From AP-15 sp963832875 (GTDB taxonomy: Bacteria; Pseudomonadota; Alphaproteobacteria; ATCC43930; CGMCC-115725): a DNA stretch of 64,000 nucleotides. The stretch spans positions 62,001-126,000 of the forward strand of contig CAWHWB010000004.1 in the NCBI GenBank assembly GCA_963832875.1, read 5' to 3'. Below are positions 33,606 to 42,162 of this stretch, in pieces. Under the pieces are notes generated by a model. It searched no databases. It was not told the origin of the DNA and saw only the letters and a program-made list of their open reading frames with translations. How positions within the stretch are numbered: position 1 is the first letter of the stretch; each line of letters starts with the position of its first letter. A program made the translations under genes and the position numbers.

Positions 33606-34481
33606 ATGTCTGCTCTTCAGGCCCGATTGACGATTCCGGACAATCGCGGGGCGGCCGGTGTTCTCGCCGCCGCGGCGGCAGAATTGCCTTCGCTCAAAAT
33701 CGCCACCTACAACATTCATGGCTGCGTCGGGGTCGACCGCCGTTACGACCCGGCGCGGATCGCGGCTGTGCTGCACGAGATCGATGCCGACATTGCCTGC
33801 CTGCAGGAGGTCGGAGCGCGCCGCGCCAACCGCTTCAACGCCGATCAAGCGGCCTATCTCGCCGAGGCGACCGGCCGCCGGGTCATTCTCGGGGCTGGCG
33901 AGCGCGGTCACCGCGGGCGTTTCGCCAATGCCATCCTGACCCGGTTTCCGATCGCCGCCGCGCGCGCGATCGACCTTGCGGTGTCGGTGTACGAGCCGCG
34001 CGCCGCACTCGACGCCGAGCTGATCATAGGCGATCGGGTGCTGCGCGTGCTGGCCACCCATTTCGGCCTCCATGCCGGCGAGCGGCGGTTGCAGGCCAAT
34101 CGTCTGGTCGCCGCACTTGGCGAATCCTCCGCACCCGGCCGACGGCCCGCGGACGCGGTGCTGCTGGTCGGTGATCTGAACGAGTGGCGCGGGCGAACCG
34201 GCGGCCTGCGCGCCCTCGAGCGGTGCCTCGGGCCGAGTGCGACGCCCCGCACCTTCCCGTCGTGGATGCCGGTGCTGCCGCTCGACCGGATCTACGCCGA
34301 CGGTCCGGCGCTGTTGCGCGACGTCCTCGTCTACCGCTCGCCGCTCGCCCGCCTCGCCTCCGATCATCTGCCGCTGGTCGGCAGGCTGTGGTGGACCGAT
34401 GGTGGAGACGGCCGGCGCGGACCGCCGTGGGGCTCGAGCCGCCGAGCCGGGGCATACCGCAGCCGCATCGCAGCCGACTGA
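33606..34481 (+). CDS. Endonuclease/exonuclease/phosphatase-family protein
   Basis: A 291-residue member of the DNase I-like EEP superfamily. Visible motifs are KIATYNIHGCVGVDRRYDP, ADIACLQEV (metal-binding Glu), THFGLHAGERRLQ, LLVGDLNEWRG (metal/active-site DxN), PLDRIYADG and SDHLPLVGRL (catalytic Asp-His). The nuclease, phosphodiesterase and sphingomyelinase branches all share these, so the substrate is open. About 20 residues precede the domain and no clear signal peptide is visible. The C-terminal 25 residues are low complexity and may be non-homologous. Confidence 0.85.
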   Translation: MSALQARLTIPDNRGAAGVLAAAAAELPSLKIATYNIHGCVGVDRRYDPARIAAVLHEIDADIACLQEVGARRANRFNADQAAYLAEATGRRVILGAGERGHRGRFANAILTRFPIAAARAIDLAVSVYEPRAALDAELIIGDRVLRVLATHFGLHAGERRLQANRLVAALGESSAPGRRPADAVLLVGDLNEWRGRTGGLRALERCLGPSATPRTFPSWMPVLPLDRIYADGPALLRDVLVYRSPLARLASDHLPLVGRLWWTDGGDGRRGPPWGSSRRAGAYRSRIAAD

Positions 34482-34566
34482 ACCCCGCAACCGACCGGGC
34501 GGCGACCCTTCGGCGGGAATGGCCGATGGTGTTGCGCCGGCGGTTTTGGCAGGTTAATCAGAGTTC

Positions 34567-34908
34567 ATGGCACCCAAGCGAAACCCGCTCAATCTCAATG
34601 GGCTGCAGCTGAGGACCCTGACCCTGCTTCAGGAGTTGGCGCGTCTGCCGGATTATTCCCGACCCGGAGAGGAGTCGGGCAGCGTCGTGCTGACGCGCCT
34701 GCCTCACCCGCATGGCGATCATTTTCATGTCGGCGAGGCGGTGGTGGCCTCGCGCGACGCCACCGGCCTGCGCAACCCGGCGGTCTGGACCGCCCTCGAG
34801 CGCAAGGGTTTGATCCGGTCGTCGCCGCCGACCGCGATCCTGACCCCGAGCGGGCTCGGCTACGAAACCGGGCTGCGCGAAACGATTTTGCACGCGGCGG
34901 GCCACTGA
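34567..34908 (+). CDS. Conserved hypothetical small protein
   Basis: A 113-residue soluble protein starting MAPKRNPLNLNGLQLRTLTL, with LPHPHGDHFHVGEAVVASRD and a winged-helix-like end ERKGLIRSSPPTAILTPSG. I believe that similar short proteins exist in other alphaproteobacteria, but I do not know their function. The ending, a putative recognition helix followed by a beta pair, resembles a small winged-helix fold; this is a guess from pattern. It lies 85 bases after the EEP gene and converges with the HAD gene. Confidence 0.6.
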   Translation: MAPKRNPLNLNGLQLRTLTLLQELARLPDYSRPGEESGSVVLTRLPHPHGDHFHVGEAVVASRDATGLRNPAVWTALERKGLIRSSPPTAILTPSGLGYETGLRETILHAAGH

Positions 34909-34948
34909 CCAGTCGAACCCCGCTGGGTAGGGGCCGTGCGGCGCAAGA

Positions 34949-35821
34949 TCACCAGCAAAAGTGGGCGGCGACGGCGGTCGGGGCATAACCCCCGGAAGTC
35001 AGCGCCAAATCGATCAGCGCGAGATCCGGCTCCCCCGCGCCGTTCATGCCGAACTCCTGCGCATGGATGCCGCCGACAATGAACAGGCTGTCGAGACCGG
35101 CTGTGTCGGCCCCGGCGATGTCGGTGCGCAGGCTGTCGCCGACCGCGAGGATGCGCGAGCGATCTCTGATGTCGAGGAGTTTGAGACAGCTGTCATAGAC
35201 CGAGCGGTACGGCTTGCCGTGCCAGCGCACATGGCCGCCCTCCCGCTCGTACCATTGCGCCAGCGCCCCGGCGCACAGCGCGAGGCGAGCGCCGTGCATG
35301 ACGACGAAATCCGGGTTGGCGCAGATCATCGGCAGACCCGTGGCCAAGGCCCGGCGCAGCAGCGGGGCGTAATCCTCGACCGTGTCCTCCCAGCCGGCGG
35401 GTCCGGTGTTGAGGATGAACTCCGCCGCCTCGGCGGTATCGACAAACTCGAGCCCGAGGCCGATGCGGATTTCGAGGTCGCGGTCCGAGCCGATGTGCAG
35501 ACAGCGGCGGCCGAGCGTCGCGTAAAACGGGTCGTCGCGGCGGTGCAGATGCTGCCAGGCCTCTTCGCCCGACGACATGACGCAATGATAGGTTCCGGCC
35601 GGCACGCCGATCTGCGTAATCCGGCGAACAACGTCGTCGGCGCGGCGCGGCGCGTTCGACAACAGCGCAACGCGCTTGCCGCCGGCGATCAGGGTGCGCA
35701 AGCAGTCGATGGCGCCGGGCAGCGGCGCCACCCCGTCATGGATCACCCCCCACAGATCGAGGATGAAGCCATCGTAGCCCTGAGCCACTGCGGCAATTCC
35801 GGGAATGGACACTATGGCCAT
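34949..35821 (-). CDS. HAD-superfamily class IIA hydrolase (NagD/TIGR01459-like)
   Basis: A 290-residue phosphatase-fold protein. The nucleophile motif I is FILDLWGVIHDG, where Asp is followed by LWGV, the variant usual for the TIGR01459 family; motif II is LLSNAPRRADDV, HGKPYRSVYD carries the motif III lysine, and motif IV is AVGDSLRTDIAGADTAG. Class IIA HADs dephosphorylate small metabolites such as nucleotides and sugars; the substrate here is unknown. Length is normal for the family. Confidence 0.88.
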   Translation of the reverse strand: MAIVSIPGIAAVAQGYDGFILDLWGVIHDGVAPLPGAIDCLRTLIAGGKRVALLSNAPRRADDVVRRITQIGVPAGTYHCVMSSGEEAWQHLHRRDDPFYATLGRRCLHIGSDRDLEIRIGLGLEFVDTAEAAEFILNTGPAGWEDTVEDYAPLLRRALATGLPMICANPDFVVMHGARLALCAGALAQWYEREGGHVRWHGKPYRSVYDSCLKLLDIRDRSRILAVGDSLRTDIAGADTAGLDSLFIVGGIHAQEFGMNGAGEPDLALIDLALTSGGYAPTAVAAHFCW

Positions 35822-36055
35822 AGGACGGCAACCTCGGTGATGGCCCGGCGGGGGTCAAGCCTCGCGAGCGGTCCGTCTCGCCAAAGCCGCAGACAGGGCA
35901 ACTTTACTGACGAGATATTGACCCTGGGTGGATATTTACATTGCCGTCATGATCTTTACCAATATTTACGATAATTGTCGGAGTATGGTCCTGTCCATTG
36001 CGTTAAGTAGGCGGAAGTGGGTGGAAGGGCGCGATTCGCGTCGTCAGGAGAGATC

Positions 36056-36328
36056 ATGAAGACTGATCTGCTGATCGGCCCGCTGATCGAGCGCAGCGGC
36101 AAGTTCGCCTATGACACGTTTTCGCTGACCGAGGGACTGCGGCATTCGTTCCGCTACCCCCGCATCGAGCAGGCCCGTCACGATCGCCGGGCGATGATTA
36201 CCGAGGCTGGGTCGGACCCGCGCTCGCGCGTTCATGTCTGCGAGACCTTGGCGGAATTCGAGCGGCTCGGAGCAGCGTATCGCGAGGGCGAGCCAATTCC
36301 CGATGACGGGCGCTCAAGGGCGCGGTAA
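36056..36328 (+). CDS. Small hypothetical protein
   Basis: ATG 36056 is preceded by AGGAGAGAT at a good distance, which supports translation; the product has 90 residues starting MKTDLLIGPLIERSGKFAYD. It is charged and soluble, with no domain I recognise. The upstream region (35822-36055) is AT-richer than average, with several TATTTAC-like words near 35930-35970, and may be its promoter. It sits next to a transposase remnant, so it could belong to transferred DNA. Confidence 0.5.
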   Translation: MKTDLLIGPLIERSGKFAYDTFSLTEGLRHSFRYPRIEQARHDRRAMITEAGSDPRSRVHVCETLAEFERLGAAYREGEPIPDDGRSRAR

Positions 36329-36393
36329 GGGGCTGCGAAGTCCTCGGCGCCAATTTCGTTCGACATCTCGCCGCGGTGACGTCCCCCTTTTCG

Positions 36394-36945
36394 TCATGAC
36401 GACGAAGGAATCTCTGATCCAATCCACGCCGCTTTGGCATCGTGTCCATTGCCACCCGGAGTTTCCAGCTCGTAAAGAAGTAGAAAAGGGTGAGCAAAAC
36501 CGGCCGAATTCTCCATCGCCATCGAGCGTAGCGCGGATCGGTTTGGCGATTTGCCGGCCAGCGGCGCGCAATCCGAGCGCCGCCCTTCGAGCGTTCCCGC
36601 CAACAGCGCCATCCCCACAGGTGGAGCCCGTGGGTTAGAGACCCACGGGTCATGCCGCAATTCGTCGTCATCGATCAGATACTCGTAGCAGAGCGCAGCG
36701 CCGAACACCCGCTGCCCGACCAGGGTCGGCACCCGTGTGCTCGATCAAATCCTGCGCACGTGATCCTTGAAGCAGCCGGAAAACCGATCGATCAACCGGA
36801 GCGCCCGGTCGGTGGGCCGAGCAGCATGGCACCGGCGTCTGAGGTCATCTTGCCGAACAAATGCGGCGACCCCCGCACGCCCATCCACGCGTGCAAAACC
36901 AAACAGATGCGCGCTACGCTCGGTGCGCATCGGGCTCCCCCCTGA
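36394..36945 (-). pseudogene. IS1380-family transposase remnant
   Basis: Fragments of one transposase lie on the minus strand. From about 36900 to 36735 one frame reads TDRALRLIDRFSGCFKDH; after a frameshift near 36730 the next reads VGQRVFGAALCYEYLIDDDE then LRHDP, and later MALLAGTLEGRRSDCAPLAG, both highly characteristic of IS1380-type DDE transposases. The two blocks are split by a 33-base in-frame insertion containing a perfect hairpin. After GKS the homology is lost, so at least the C-terminal two thirds are deleted. No terminal inverted repeats were found. The remaining part of 36329-37079 shows no other gene. Confidence 0.7.
36627..36649. repeat. Perfect 9-bp hairpin inside the transposase remnant
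   Basis: CCCGTGGGT and ACCCACGGG form a perfect nine-base-pair stem around the five-base loop TAGAG. It interrupts the conserved transposase block in frame (adding codons for WVSNPRAPPVG). It could be a small palindromic element or an end of an IS200/IS605-like sequence. Confidence 0.7.
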
Positions 36946-37079
36946 TCCTGAGGCAAACCGTTCTCGCAACATGACTTTCTTAAATTCAGCGGCTCGATGC
37001 GCCTGACCTTTTGCGCGCTAAACCTAGATACGGAACAAATCTGCGCTGACCAGCTCGGGAGTGGCCGTCTGCCTTCAGG

Positions 37080-37676
37080 TCAAGGCTCGATCCCGATGGC
37101 GCGGCGGAAGCGGGCTTTCAGGTCGACGCCGTCGCGCGGCGGCAGGACCCGCGGCGGCTGGTCGGCGCGGATCGCGACGCGGGCGAAGAGCGTCGTCGCC
37201 GCGTGCCGCACCCGGCCGGCAAAGTCGCGCAGCCCCAGTTCGTCGGCGACGTCGAAGGTTTCCCTGATGCCGCAGGCGCGGGCGACGCCGATCAGCTCGA
37301 CCGCGCCGGCGGTGTGGCTCGCCTGCATGCCGGTCTCGCCGTAATGGCCGTTGTCGAACACAGCGATCGCGAGGTTCGGCGGGCGCTGCACCCCGATCGT
37401 CGCCAAGGCACCCAACCCCATCAGCATTTCGCCGTCGCCGGTGACGACCAGGACCCGATGTCGGGGCTGCGCCATCGCCAGGCCGAGCCCGATCATCGCG
37501 GCGGCGCCCATCGCCCCCCACAGGTAGAAATTGCGCGGGTTGTCGCCGACCGAAGCGGCGTCCCAGCTGGTCGAGCCGAGCCCGGTCACCAGCAGCAGAT
37601 CGTCGCGCCGCTCGAGCAGGGTGCGGATCGCCGCGCGGCGGTCGAGGCGGCGCTCGTTCGCGATCATTTGACCCAC
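37080..37676 (-). CDS. TPP-dependent decarboxylase, C-terminal (beta) subunit
   Basis: A 198-residue pyrophosphate-binding subunit of a two-chain thiamine-diphosphate enzyme like sulfopyruvate or phosphonopyruvate decarboxylase. The TPP/Mg motif begins VVTGDGEMLMGLGALATIG (GDG) and ends with the NN-type end FDNGHYGETG, where the usual NNx is DNG. LVTGLGSTSWD and NFYLWGAMGAAAMIGLGLA are typical of the family. The start MGQMIANERR overlaps the upstream subunit by 13 bases, so the two are translationally coupled. The substrate is a 2-oxo acid; which one is not known. Confidence 0.85.
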   Translation of the reverse strand: MGQMIANERRLDRRAAIRTLLERRDDLLLVTGLGSTSWDAASVGDNPRNFYLWGAMGAAAMIGLGLAMAQPRHRVLVVTGDGEMLMGLGALATIGVQRPPNLAIAVFDNGHYGETGMQASHTAGAVELIGVARACGIRETFDVADELGLRDFAGRVRHAATTLFARVAIRADQPPRVLPPRDGVDLKARFRRAIGIEP

Positions 37677-38200
37677 CGCTTAGCGCCGACCAGCCGCTGC
37701 GACAGCAAGACCGCGGTCGCGAGGTCGCCGTTGAAGGCGATGTCGAATGCCGCGGCGACGGTTTCGGCGGCGTCTTCCTCATGCTCGACGCGATAGACCA
37801 GCACATCCATCAGCTCGAGCGCGGCCTGCGTCTTCGTACCCATCGGCACCTGCCACGGGTTAAACTCGGCCCATTCCCCGCGCATCGTCACCAGCATGAC
37901 CAGCGGGAAGCGGCAGTTTTTGGCGAGCGACAGCATGTTAACGCAGTTGCCGACCCCGCTCGACTGCATCAGCAAGGCGGCACGCTCGCCGCCGAGCCAG
38001 GCGCCGGCGGCCAAGCCCACGCCCTCCTCCTCGCTGGTCAACGGCACCGCGCGGATTTCGGGATCGCCATGGCAAAGCTCGATCAGCCGCGCGTGACCGG
38101 CATCGGGCACATAGCCGACCTGCCGGATCTCGGCCGCTTTCAGCACCGCGAAAATCGTGTCCCGCCAATCGGTTGGTTCTGCTGCTGCGCGCCCGCTCAA
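37664..38200 (-). CDS. TPP-dependent decarboxylase, N-terminal (alpha) subunit
   Basis: A 178-residue Pyr-domain subunit partner of the gene just downstream. The catalytic glutamate that activates the thiazolium is in the segment PLTSEEEGVGLAAGAWLGG; SSGVGNCVNMLSLAKNCRFP and MRGEWAEFNPWQVPMG match the sulfopyruvate decarboxylase alpha/phosphonopyruvate decarboxylase N-terminal domain. The two-chain form recalls ComD/ComE of coenzyme M synthesis, but bacteria of this kind have no coenzyme M, so taurine, phosphonate or other oxo-acid breakdown is more likely. Confidence 0.83.
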   Translation of the reverse strand: MSGRAAAEPTDWRDTIFAVLKAAEIRQVGYVPDAGHARLIELCHGDPEIRAVPLTSEEEGVGLAAGAWLGGERAALLMQSSGVGNCVNMLSLAKNCRFPLVMLVTMRGEWAEFNPWQVPMGTKTQAALELMDVLVYRVEHEEDAAETVAAAFDIAFNGDLATAVLLSQRLVGAKRWVK

Positions 38201-38305
38201 GTGCCGGTGTCTCCTGGTTAACCTTGCTACTGCCAGCCTATCACGATTGCGCCGGCCATTGAATCCGTTCCCGCGCCGACGGCTTAACCTGCGGGGCGTC
38301 GCCTT

Positions 38306-39130
38306 CTAGGCGCGGGCCGGTATAGCGGGGCGGGTCAGGACGCCGCTCTCGTATTGCTCGATCGCGTGAGCGAGCTAGCCGACGGTCCGACTGATCACGA
38401 ACAGGCCGAGCGCGGCGTTCGTCGGCAGGGCCAAGGCGGTCGTCGCCGCGGCGAGGGCGAAATCGACATTGGGGGAACCGCCCGGTCAGCCGGGTCCCGG
38501 CGGCGACGGCGCTCTCGATCAGCGGCGACGAACCCGGCGCCGCGCCGGGGAGCACATCGAGGATCGCCGCCGCGCGCGGATCGCCCCGCGGGTAGAGAAA
38601 ATGCCCGAACCCCGGCAAATCCTCGTCGCGGGCGAGGTGCGCCGCCATTACCGCCAGCGGATCGCCGCCGCGCGCGAGTTCGTGAAAGAGAGCTTCGGCG
38701 CGGGCCGAAGCGCCGCCGTGACGCCGTCCCGAAAGCGCAGCCAACACCGCCGCCACCAGGGCATAGGGGTGGCCCCGGTAGAGACGACGCAGCGGGCGAC
38801 AAAAGTCGCTGCGTTGAGCTCGTGGTCGGCGATCAGGACGAGACACCGCAGCGCAGTGTCGCCCTCGGTTCGATCGAGATGCCACGCTGCTGCGAGCCCG
38901 CGGTGGATCGGCACCGGCGAGGGCGGGGCCACGGCGACGCAGCCGGCTAGCGCACGCAGAATCCGCGGTACGGACGAACGCCTCGAACTCGGCGATACGG
39001 CTGGTCGGTCCGACTCGGCCCATTGGGCCACGATGATCGCCGACCCGGAAACCTGGATCGTCCGCCCGCGCCAGCTCAATCTCGGCCCGCCGAGCGCCCG
39101 GTTGCACCGATCGCACGGCGTCGCCGCGGC
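38306..39130 (-). pseudogene. Citrate-synthase-family pseudogene
   Basis: Pieces of a citrate-synthase-like protein are spread over several minus-strand frames. One reads HRGLAAAWHLDRTEGDTALR then CLVLIADHELNAATFVARCV and VSTGATP; the next frame continues YALVAAVLAALSGRRHGG, then DEDLPGFGHFLYPRGDPRAA; a third carries NVDFALAA and ALGLFVISRTVG, then an in-frame TAG (38375-38377) where Trp is expected, and LAHAIEQYESG. The histidine-containing DHELNA and GFGHFLYP motifs match the catalytic regions. At least two frameshifts and one stop mean it cannot make a normal enzyme. The N-terminal part cannot be followed with confidence. Confidence 0.7.
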
Positions 39131-39229
39131 CCGGCTGCGGTCGGCTGAGCTGTCCTCGCCGCGCCGGCAACCCCGGCGCCTGGTGCGGCCGCTCGGAACC
39201 CGCGGACGCCGATCCAGCGGCCGTTGCTC

Positions 39230-39712
39230 TCAGCGTCGGGGCGGGTCGCCGCCCGCCTGCCGCATCGCGTCGAACGGGCGTGAGGCGATGCGTCCGGCGA
39301 TCTCGGCGATCTTGGTGCTCTGATCGAGAAACGCCTGCAAATTGCCGCGCAGCAGCCGCGCCTGCACCTCGAGCATTTCGGGCAGGCTGCGGCAAGTCAT
39401 CATTGCCCGGCTCGCGTCCGCCGTCTGGTGCATGACCTCCTCGGCATAGTGCGCCCAGGCGGTGGTGATGTCCTGGACGCCCTGGGTCATCGCCGAGCCT
39501 GAGCGCAGCGCCGCATCGGCGCCGGCAGCGGTGGCGGCGCCCGCCTGGTGGACGCCTTCCCGCGCCTGGGCGGCCATTTGTTCGGTCTGCTCGCGAACCG
39601 CTTCGCCGGCGCTGCGCGGTGGCGGCGCATCCGCACTCGTCTCGGCGGACGCCGCCGCGGAATTCTCGGCCTCGTGAGTGGCGCTCCGGCCGGAGCTTTT
39701 CACTTCTGCCAT
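39230..39712 (-). CDS. Phasin-family protein
   Basis: The start is ATG 39712, because GGAGG stands seven bases upstream inside the alternative longer N-terminus (ATG 39724). The 160-residue protein has an acidic, low-complexity N-terminus (about 1-55, rich in Ala, Ser and Glu) and then an amphipathic helical phasin domain: AHYAEEVMHQTADASRAMM, MLEVQARLLRGNLQAFLDQS and IAGRIASRPFDAM. Phasins coat polyhydroxyalkanoate granules. It is preceded by a T/A-richer region (39725-39790) that may carry its promoter. Confidence 0.85.
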   Translation of the reverse strand: MAEVKSSGRSATHEAENSAAASAETSADAPPPRSAGEAVREQTEQMAAQAREGVHQAGAATAAGADAALRSGSAMTQGVQDITTAWAHYAEEVMHQTADASRAMMTCRSLPEMLEVQARLLRGNLQAFLDQSTKIAEIAGRIASRPFDAMRQAGGDPPRR

Positions 39713-39876
39713 CACGACCTCCATGTCGATTTGTTTTCGTTAACACCGGCGAGCGTGCGCCGGCTCCGGCGGTCTGACGATTTTCGGACGCCGTGGGTGC
39801 AAAGTCGGGAGGATTTGCGTTCCCGCTAAAACCGTGTATGCCGGATCGACACCGTTGCAGGCGAGAAGGAGAGGCC

Positions 39877-41292
39877 ATGATTTATCCGGTCATCTTGTCC
39901 GGTGGCTCGGGCACTCGGCTGTGGCCGATGTCGCGCACGCTCTTCCCCAAGCAGTTGCTGCGCCTGCTCGGTCATGACAGCCTGCTGCAGCAGACGGTGC
40001 GGCGGGTCGGCGACCGCGATCGGTTTGCCGCGCCGTTATTGGTCGCCAACGAGGAGCATCGCTTTATCATCGCCGAGCAACTGCGCGAAATCGGCGTCGA
40101 GCCGCTCGCGGTTGTGCTCGAACCCGTTGGTCGAAACACCGCGCCGGCCGCCTGCGTCGCGGCGCTGGCGCTAGCCGAGACCGAACCCGATGCGCTAATG
40201 CTGCTGTTGGCGTCCGATCACGCGATCAGCGACGTTGCCGCCTTTCTCGGCGTCGTAGACCTCGCGGCGGAAGCGGCTCGCGCCGGTGCGCTGGTTTGCG
40301 TCGGGGTTGCGCCCGACCGGCCCGAGACCGGCTACGGGTACATCCGCCGCGGCGCGGCGCTCGACGGCATCGATGGCGCCTTTGCCGTCGGCGCGTTTGT
40401 CGAAAAGCCCGACGCCGAGCATGCCGGCGCATATCTCGCCTCCGGAGAGTATTGCTGGAACAGCAGCATCTTCATGTTTCCAGCGCAGCTCTATCTCGAC
40501 GAGCTGGAGCGGCTGCGCCCCGACATGGTCGCGGCTTGCCGACGCGCGGTTGCCGAGGCGCAGAGCGACCCCGACTTCATCCGGCTGGGCAAGGAGGCCT
40601 TTGCGGCCTGCGAGCACGATTCGATCGACTACGCGGTTATGGAGCGCACCCGGCGCGCCGCGGTCGTCCCGGTCGCCATGGGGTGGAGCGATGTCGGCTC
40701 ATGGGACGCGCTGTGGGAGATCAGCGCCAAGGATGCCGCGGGCAATTCGATCGAGGGCAATGTCGTCGCCGAAGGCACCAGCAACTGTTATCTGCGCTCC
40801 GAGGCCGGGCTGGTCGCGGCGGTCGGGATCCAGGATCTGGTCGTGGTCGCGACCGGCGACGCGGTCATGCTGGCGCCGCGCAACCGCACGCAGGAGGTCA
40901 GGCGGCTGGTCGCACGGCTCGCCCGCGAGGGCCGCGAGGAAGCGGACGCGCTGCCGACGGTGCATCGCCCCTGGGGCACCTACCGCTCGCTGCATAACGG
41001 GCATCGGGTCCAGGTCAAGCACATCACGGTCAAACCCGGCGGGCGGCTGTCGCTGCAGATGCATCATCATCGCGCCGAGCATTGGATCGTCGTCCAGGGC
41101 ACCGCCAGGATCCGCCGCGGCGACGAAGAGATGATGCTGACCGAGGACCAATCGACCTATATTCCGCTCGGCACTGCGCACCGACTCGAAAACCCGGGCA
41201 AGATCCCGCTGCACCTGATCGAGGTGCAATCGGGCAGCTATCTCGGCGAGGACGACATCGTTCGCTTCGAGGACAGCTACGGCCGAAGCTAG
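39877..41292 (+). CDS. manC: Mannose-1-phosphate guanylyltransferase/mannose-6-phosphate isomerase
   Basis: ATG 39877 has AAGGAGAG upstream and gives 471 residues, the usual length for the bifunctional type. The N-terminal guanylyltransferase domain has LSGGSGTRLWPMSRTLFPKQ (residues 8-27), EPVGRNTAPA, ASDHAI and FVEKP; the C-terminal cupin has RPWGTYRSL, VKPGGRLSLQMHHHRAEHW and YIPLGTAHRLENPG with the metal-binding histidines. It makes GDP-mannose for surface polysaccharide. No other GDP-sugar genes are adjacent. Confidence 0.95.
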   Translation: MIYPVILSGGSGTRLWPMSRTLFPKQLLRLLGHDSLLQQTVRRVGDRDRFAAPLLVANEEHRFIIAEQLREIGVEPLAVVLEPVGRNTAPAACVAALALAETEPDALMLLLASDHAISDVAAFLGVVDLAAEAARAGALVCVGVAPDRPETGYGYIRRGAALDGIDGAFAVGAFVEKPDAEHAGAYLASGEYCWNSSIFMFPAQLYLDELERLRPDMVAACRRAVAEAQSDPDFIRLGKEAFAACEHDSIDYAVMERTRRAAVVPVAMGWSDVGSWDALWEISAKDAAGNSIEGNVVAEGTSNCYLRSEAGLVAAVGIQDLVVVATGDAVMLAPRNRTQEVRRLVARLAREGREEADALPTVHRPWGTYRSLHNGHRVQVKHITVKPGGRLSLQMHHHRAEHWIVVQGTARIRRGDEEMMLTEDQSTYIPLGTAHRLENPGKIPLHLIEVQSGSYLGEDDIVRFEDSYGRS

Positions 41293-41970
41293 CCCTCAAA
41301 TTCAGACGTCGGTTTCATCTGGCCCGTCTTGGCCGGCAGAACGATTTAAAGAAACACCGTCGCCGAGCGGCGGGCGCGGGCGCGCATTTAGGAGTTACGG
41401 CTGCGCAGCGCGCCGGGCGGGGTCGGGCGCGGCGCCGCAGCATGCCCGCCGCGGTCGGCATTGGGAGCGCAGGCTTACTCGCCGCGGTAGCGCGCATCGA
41501 ACGCCTCGTCGGTAAAGCCCAGCTCGGCGGTTCGCAAACGAGCCCGATGATCGATTTCGGGGACGCTGCCTGATATCGGTTTCCTCTGACTCGTGTCTGT
41601 TTAACCCATCAGTTTCGGGTCGCGGCTCCGCCGTGACCGTGTGGCAAGGCCCGCATGATCTCCACTCCGTCTCCCGCCGGCACCAGCCGATCGCCCGCAG
41701 CACATCTCGCAACAGCGCGATCGGATCCGCCGGCCAGTCCGACAGGTTTTTCAATTGCCGGTTCTTGACCTTGTCACCGTTGCGATAGCTCTCCCGCAAC
41801 AGGATGGCGGGAGGCGAGCCGCAGTTTGGAACGATCGCCACATACAGGTGCGATCGATACCATCCATTAGCCTCACCAACAACTGAACTCTGACCCCGTT
41901 TATGCCTACATCGTTGCTTTTTATTTACGCGATCGCAATCACTTAGACCAAAACCTGGGCAAAGTTCGGG
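41293..41970. other. Gene-poor stretch between manC and yacG
   Basis: Apart from the IS1634-type remnant at 41620-41841 no gene is recognised. The region is convergent (manC plus, yacG minus) and unusually AT-rich around 41560-41620 and 41860-41960, unlike its surroundings, which fits inserted and decayed DNA. Confidence 0.5.
41620..41841 (-). pseudogene. IS1634-family transposase, N-terminal remnant
   Basis: On the minus strand a frame reads VAIVPNCGSPPAILLRESYR, then DKVKNRQLKNLSDWPADPIA and LLRDVLR, the standard beginning of IS1634-type transposases. After one frameshift near 41680 the next frame continues LVPAGDGVEIMRALPHGHGG and hits a stop at 41620. Only about 70 of about 550 residues are left, so the element is dead. 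No inverted repeats were found. Confidence 0.65.
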
Positions 41971-42147
41971 CTAGTGTTCGTCGTCGTCGGGGGCAGCGTC
42001 GGTCCCAATCCGGTAATTGCCTTTGAGCCAGCGGCCGAGATCGATCTGGGTGCAGCGCGCCGAGCAGAACGGCCGGTGCCGCAAAGTCGCCGGCTTGCCG
42101 CAGATCGGGCACCGCCGCGGCATCGGAATCGGCGAATCGGAGTTCAT
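41971..42147 (-). CDS. yacG: DNA gyrase inhibitor YacG-type zinc protein
   Basis: A 58-residue protein. The zinc ligands are C13 and C16 (RRCPICGKPA) and C28 and C32 (FCSARC). The motif TQIDLGRWLKGNYRI is the family signature after the zinc knuckle. YacG proteins bind GyrB and inhibit gyrase in E. coli. It follows the RNase E/G gene by 15 bases in the same direction, the standard alphaproteobacterial arrangement, and the tail is acidic (DDDEH). Confidence 0.92.
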   Translation of the reverse strand: MNSDSPIPMPRRCPICGKPATLRHRPFCSARCTQIDLGRWLKGNYRIGTDAAPDDDEH

Positions 42148-42162
42148 GACAAGCCGATATGG

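Noticed and set aside
38241..39878. One 545-codon minus-strand protein covering the citrate synthase and phasin region
   Set aside because: Only a short part of it matches citrate synthase; other parts of that homology are in other frames, and the phasin is in yet another frame. It is best read as a pseudogene plus a separate phasin gene.
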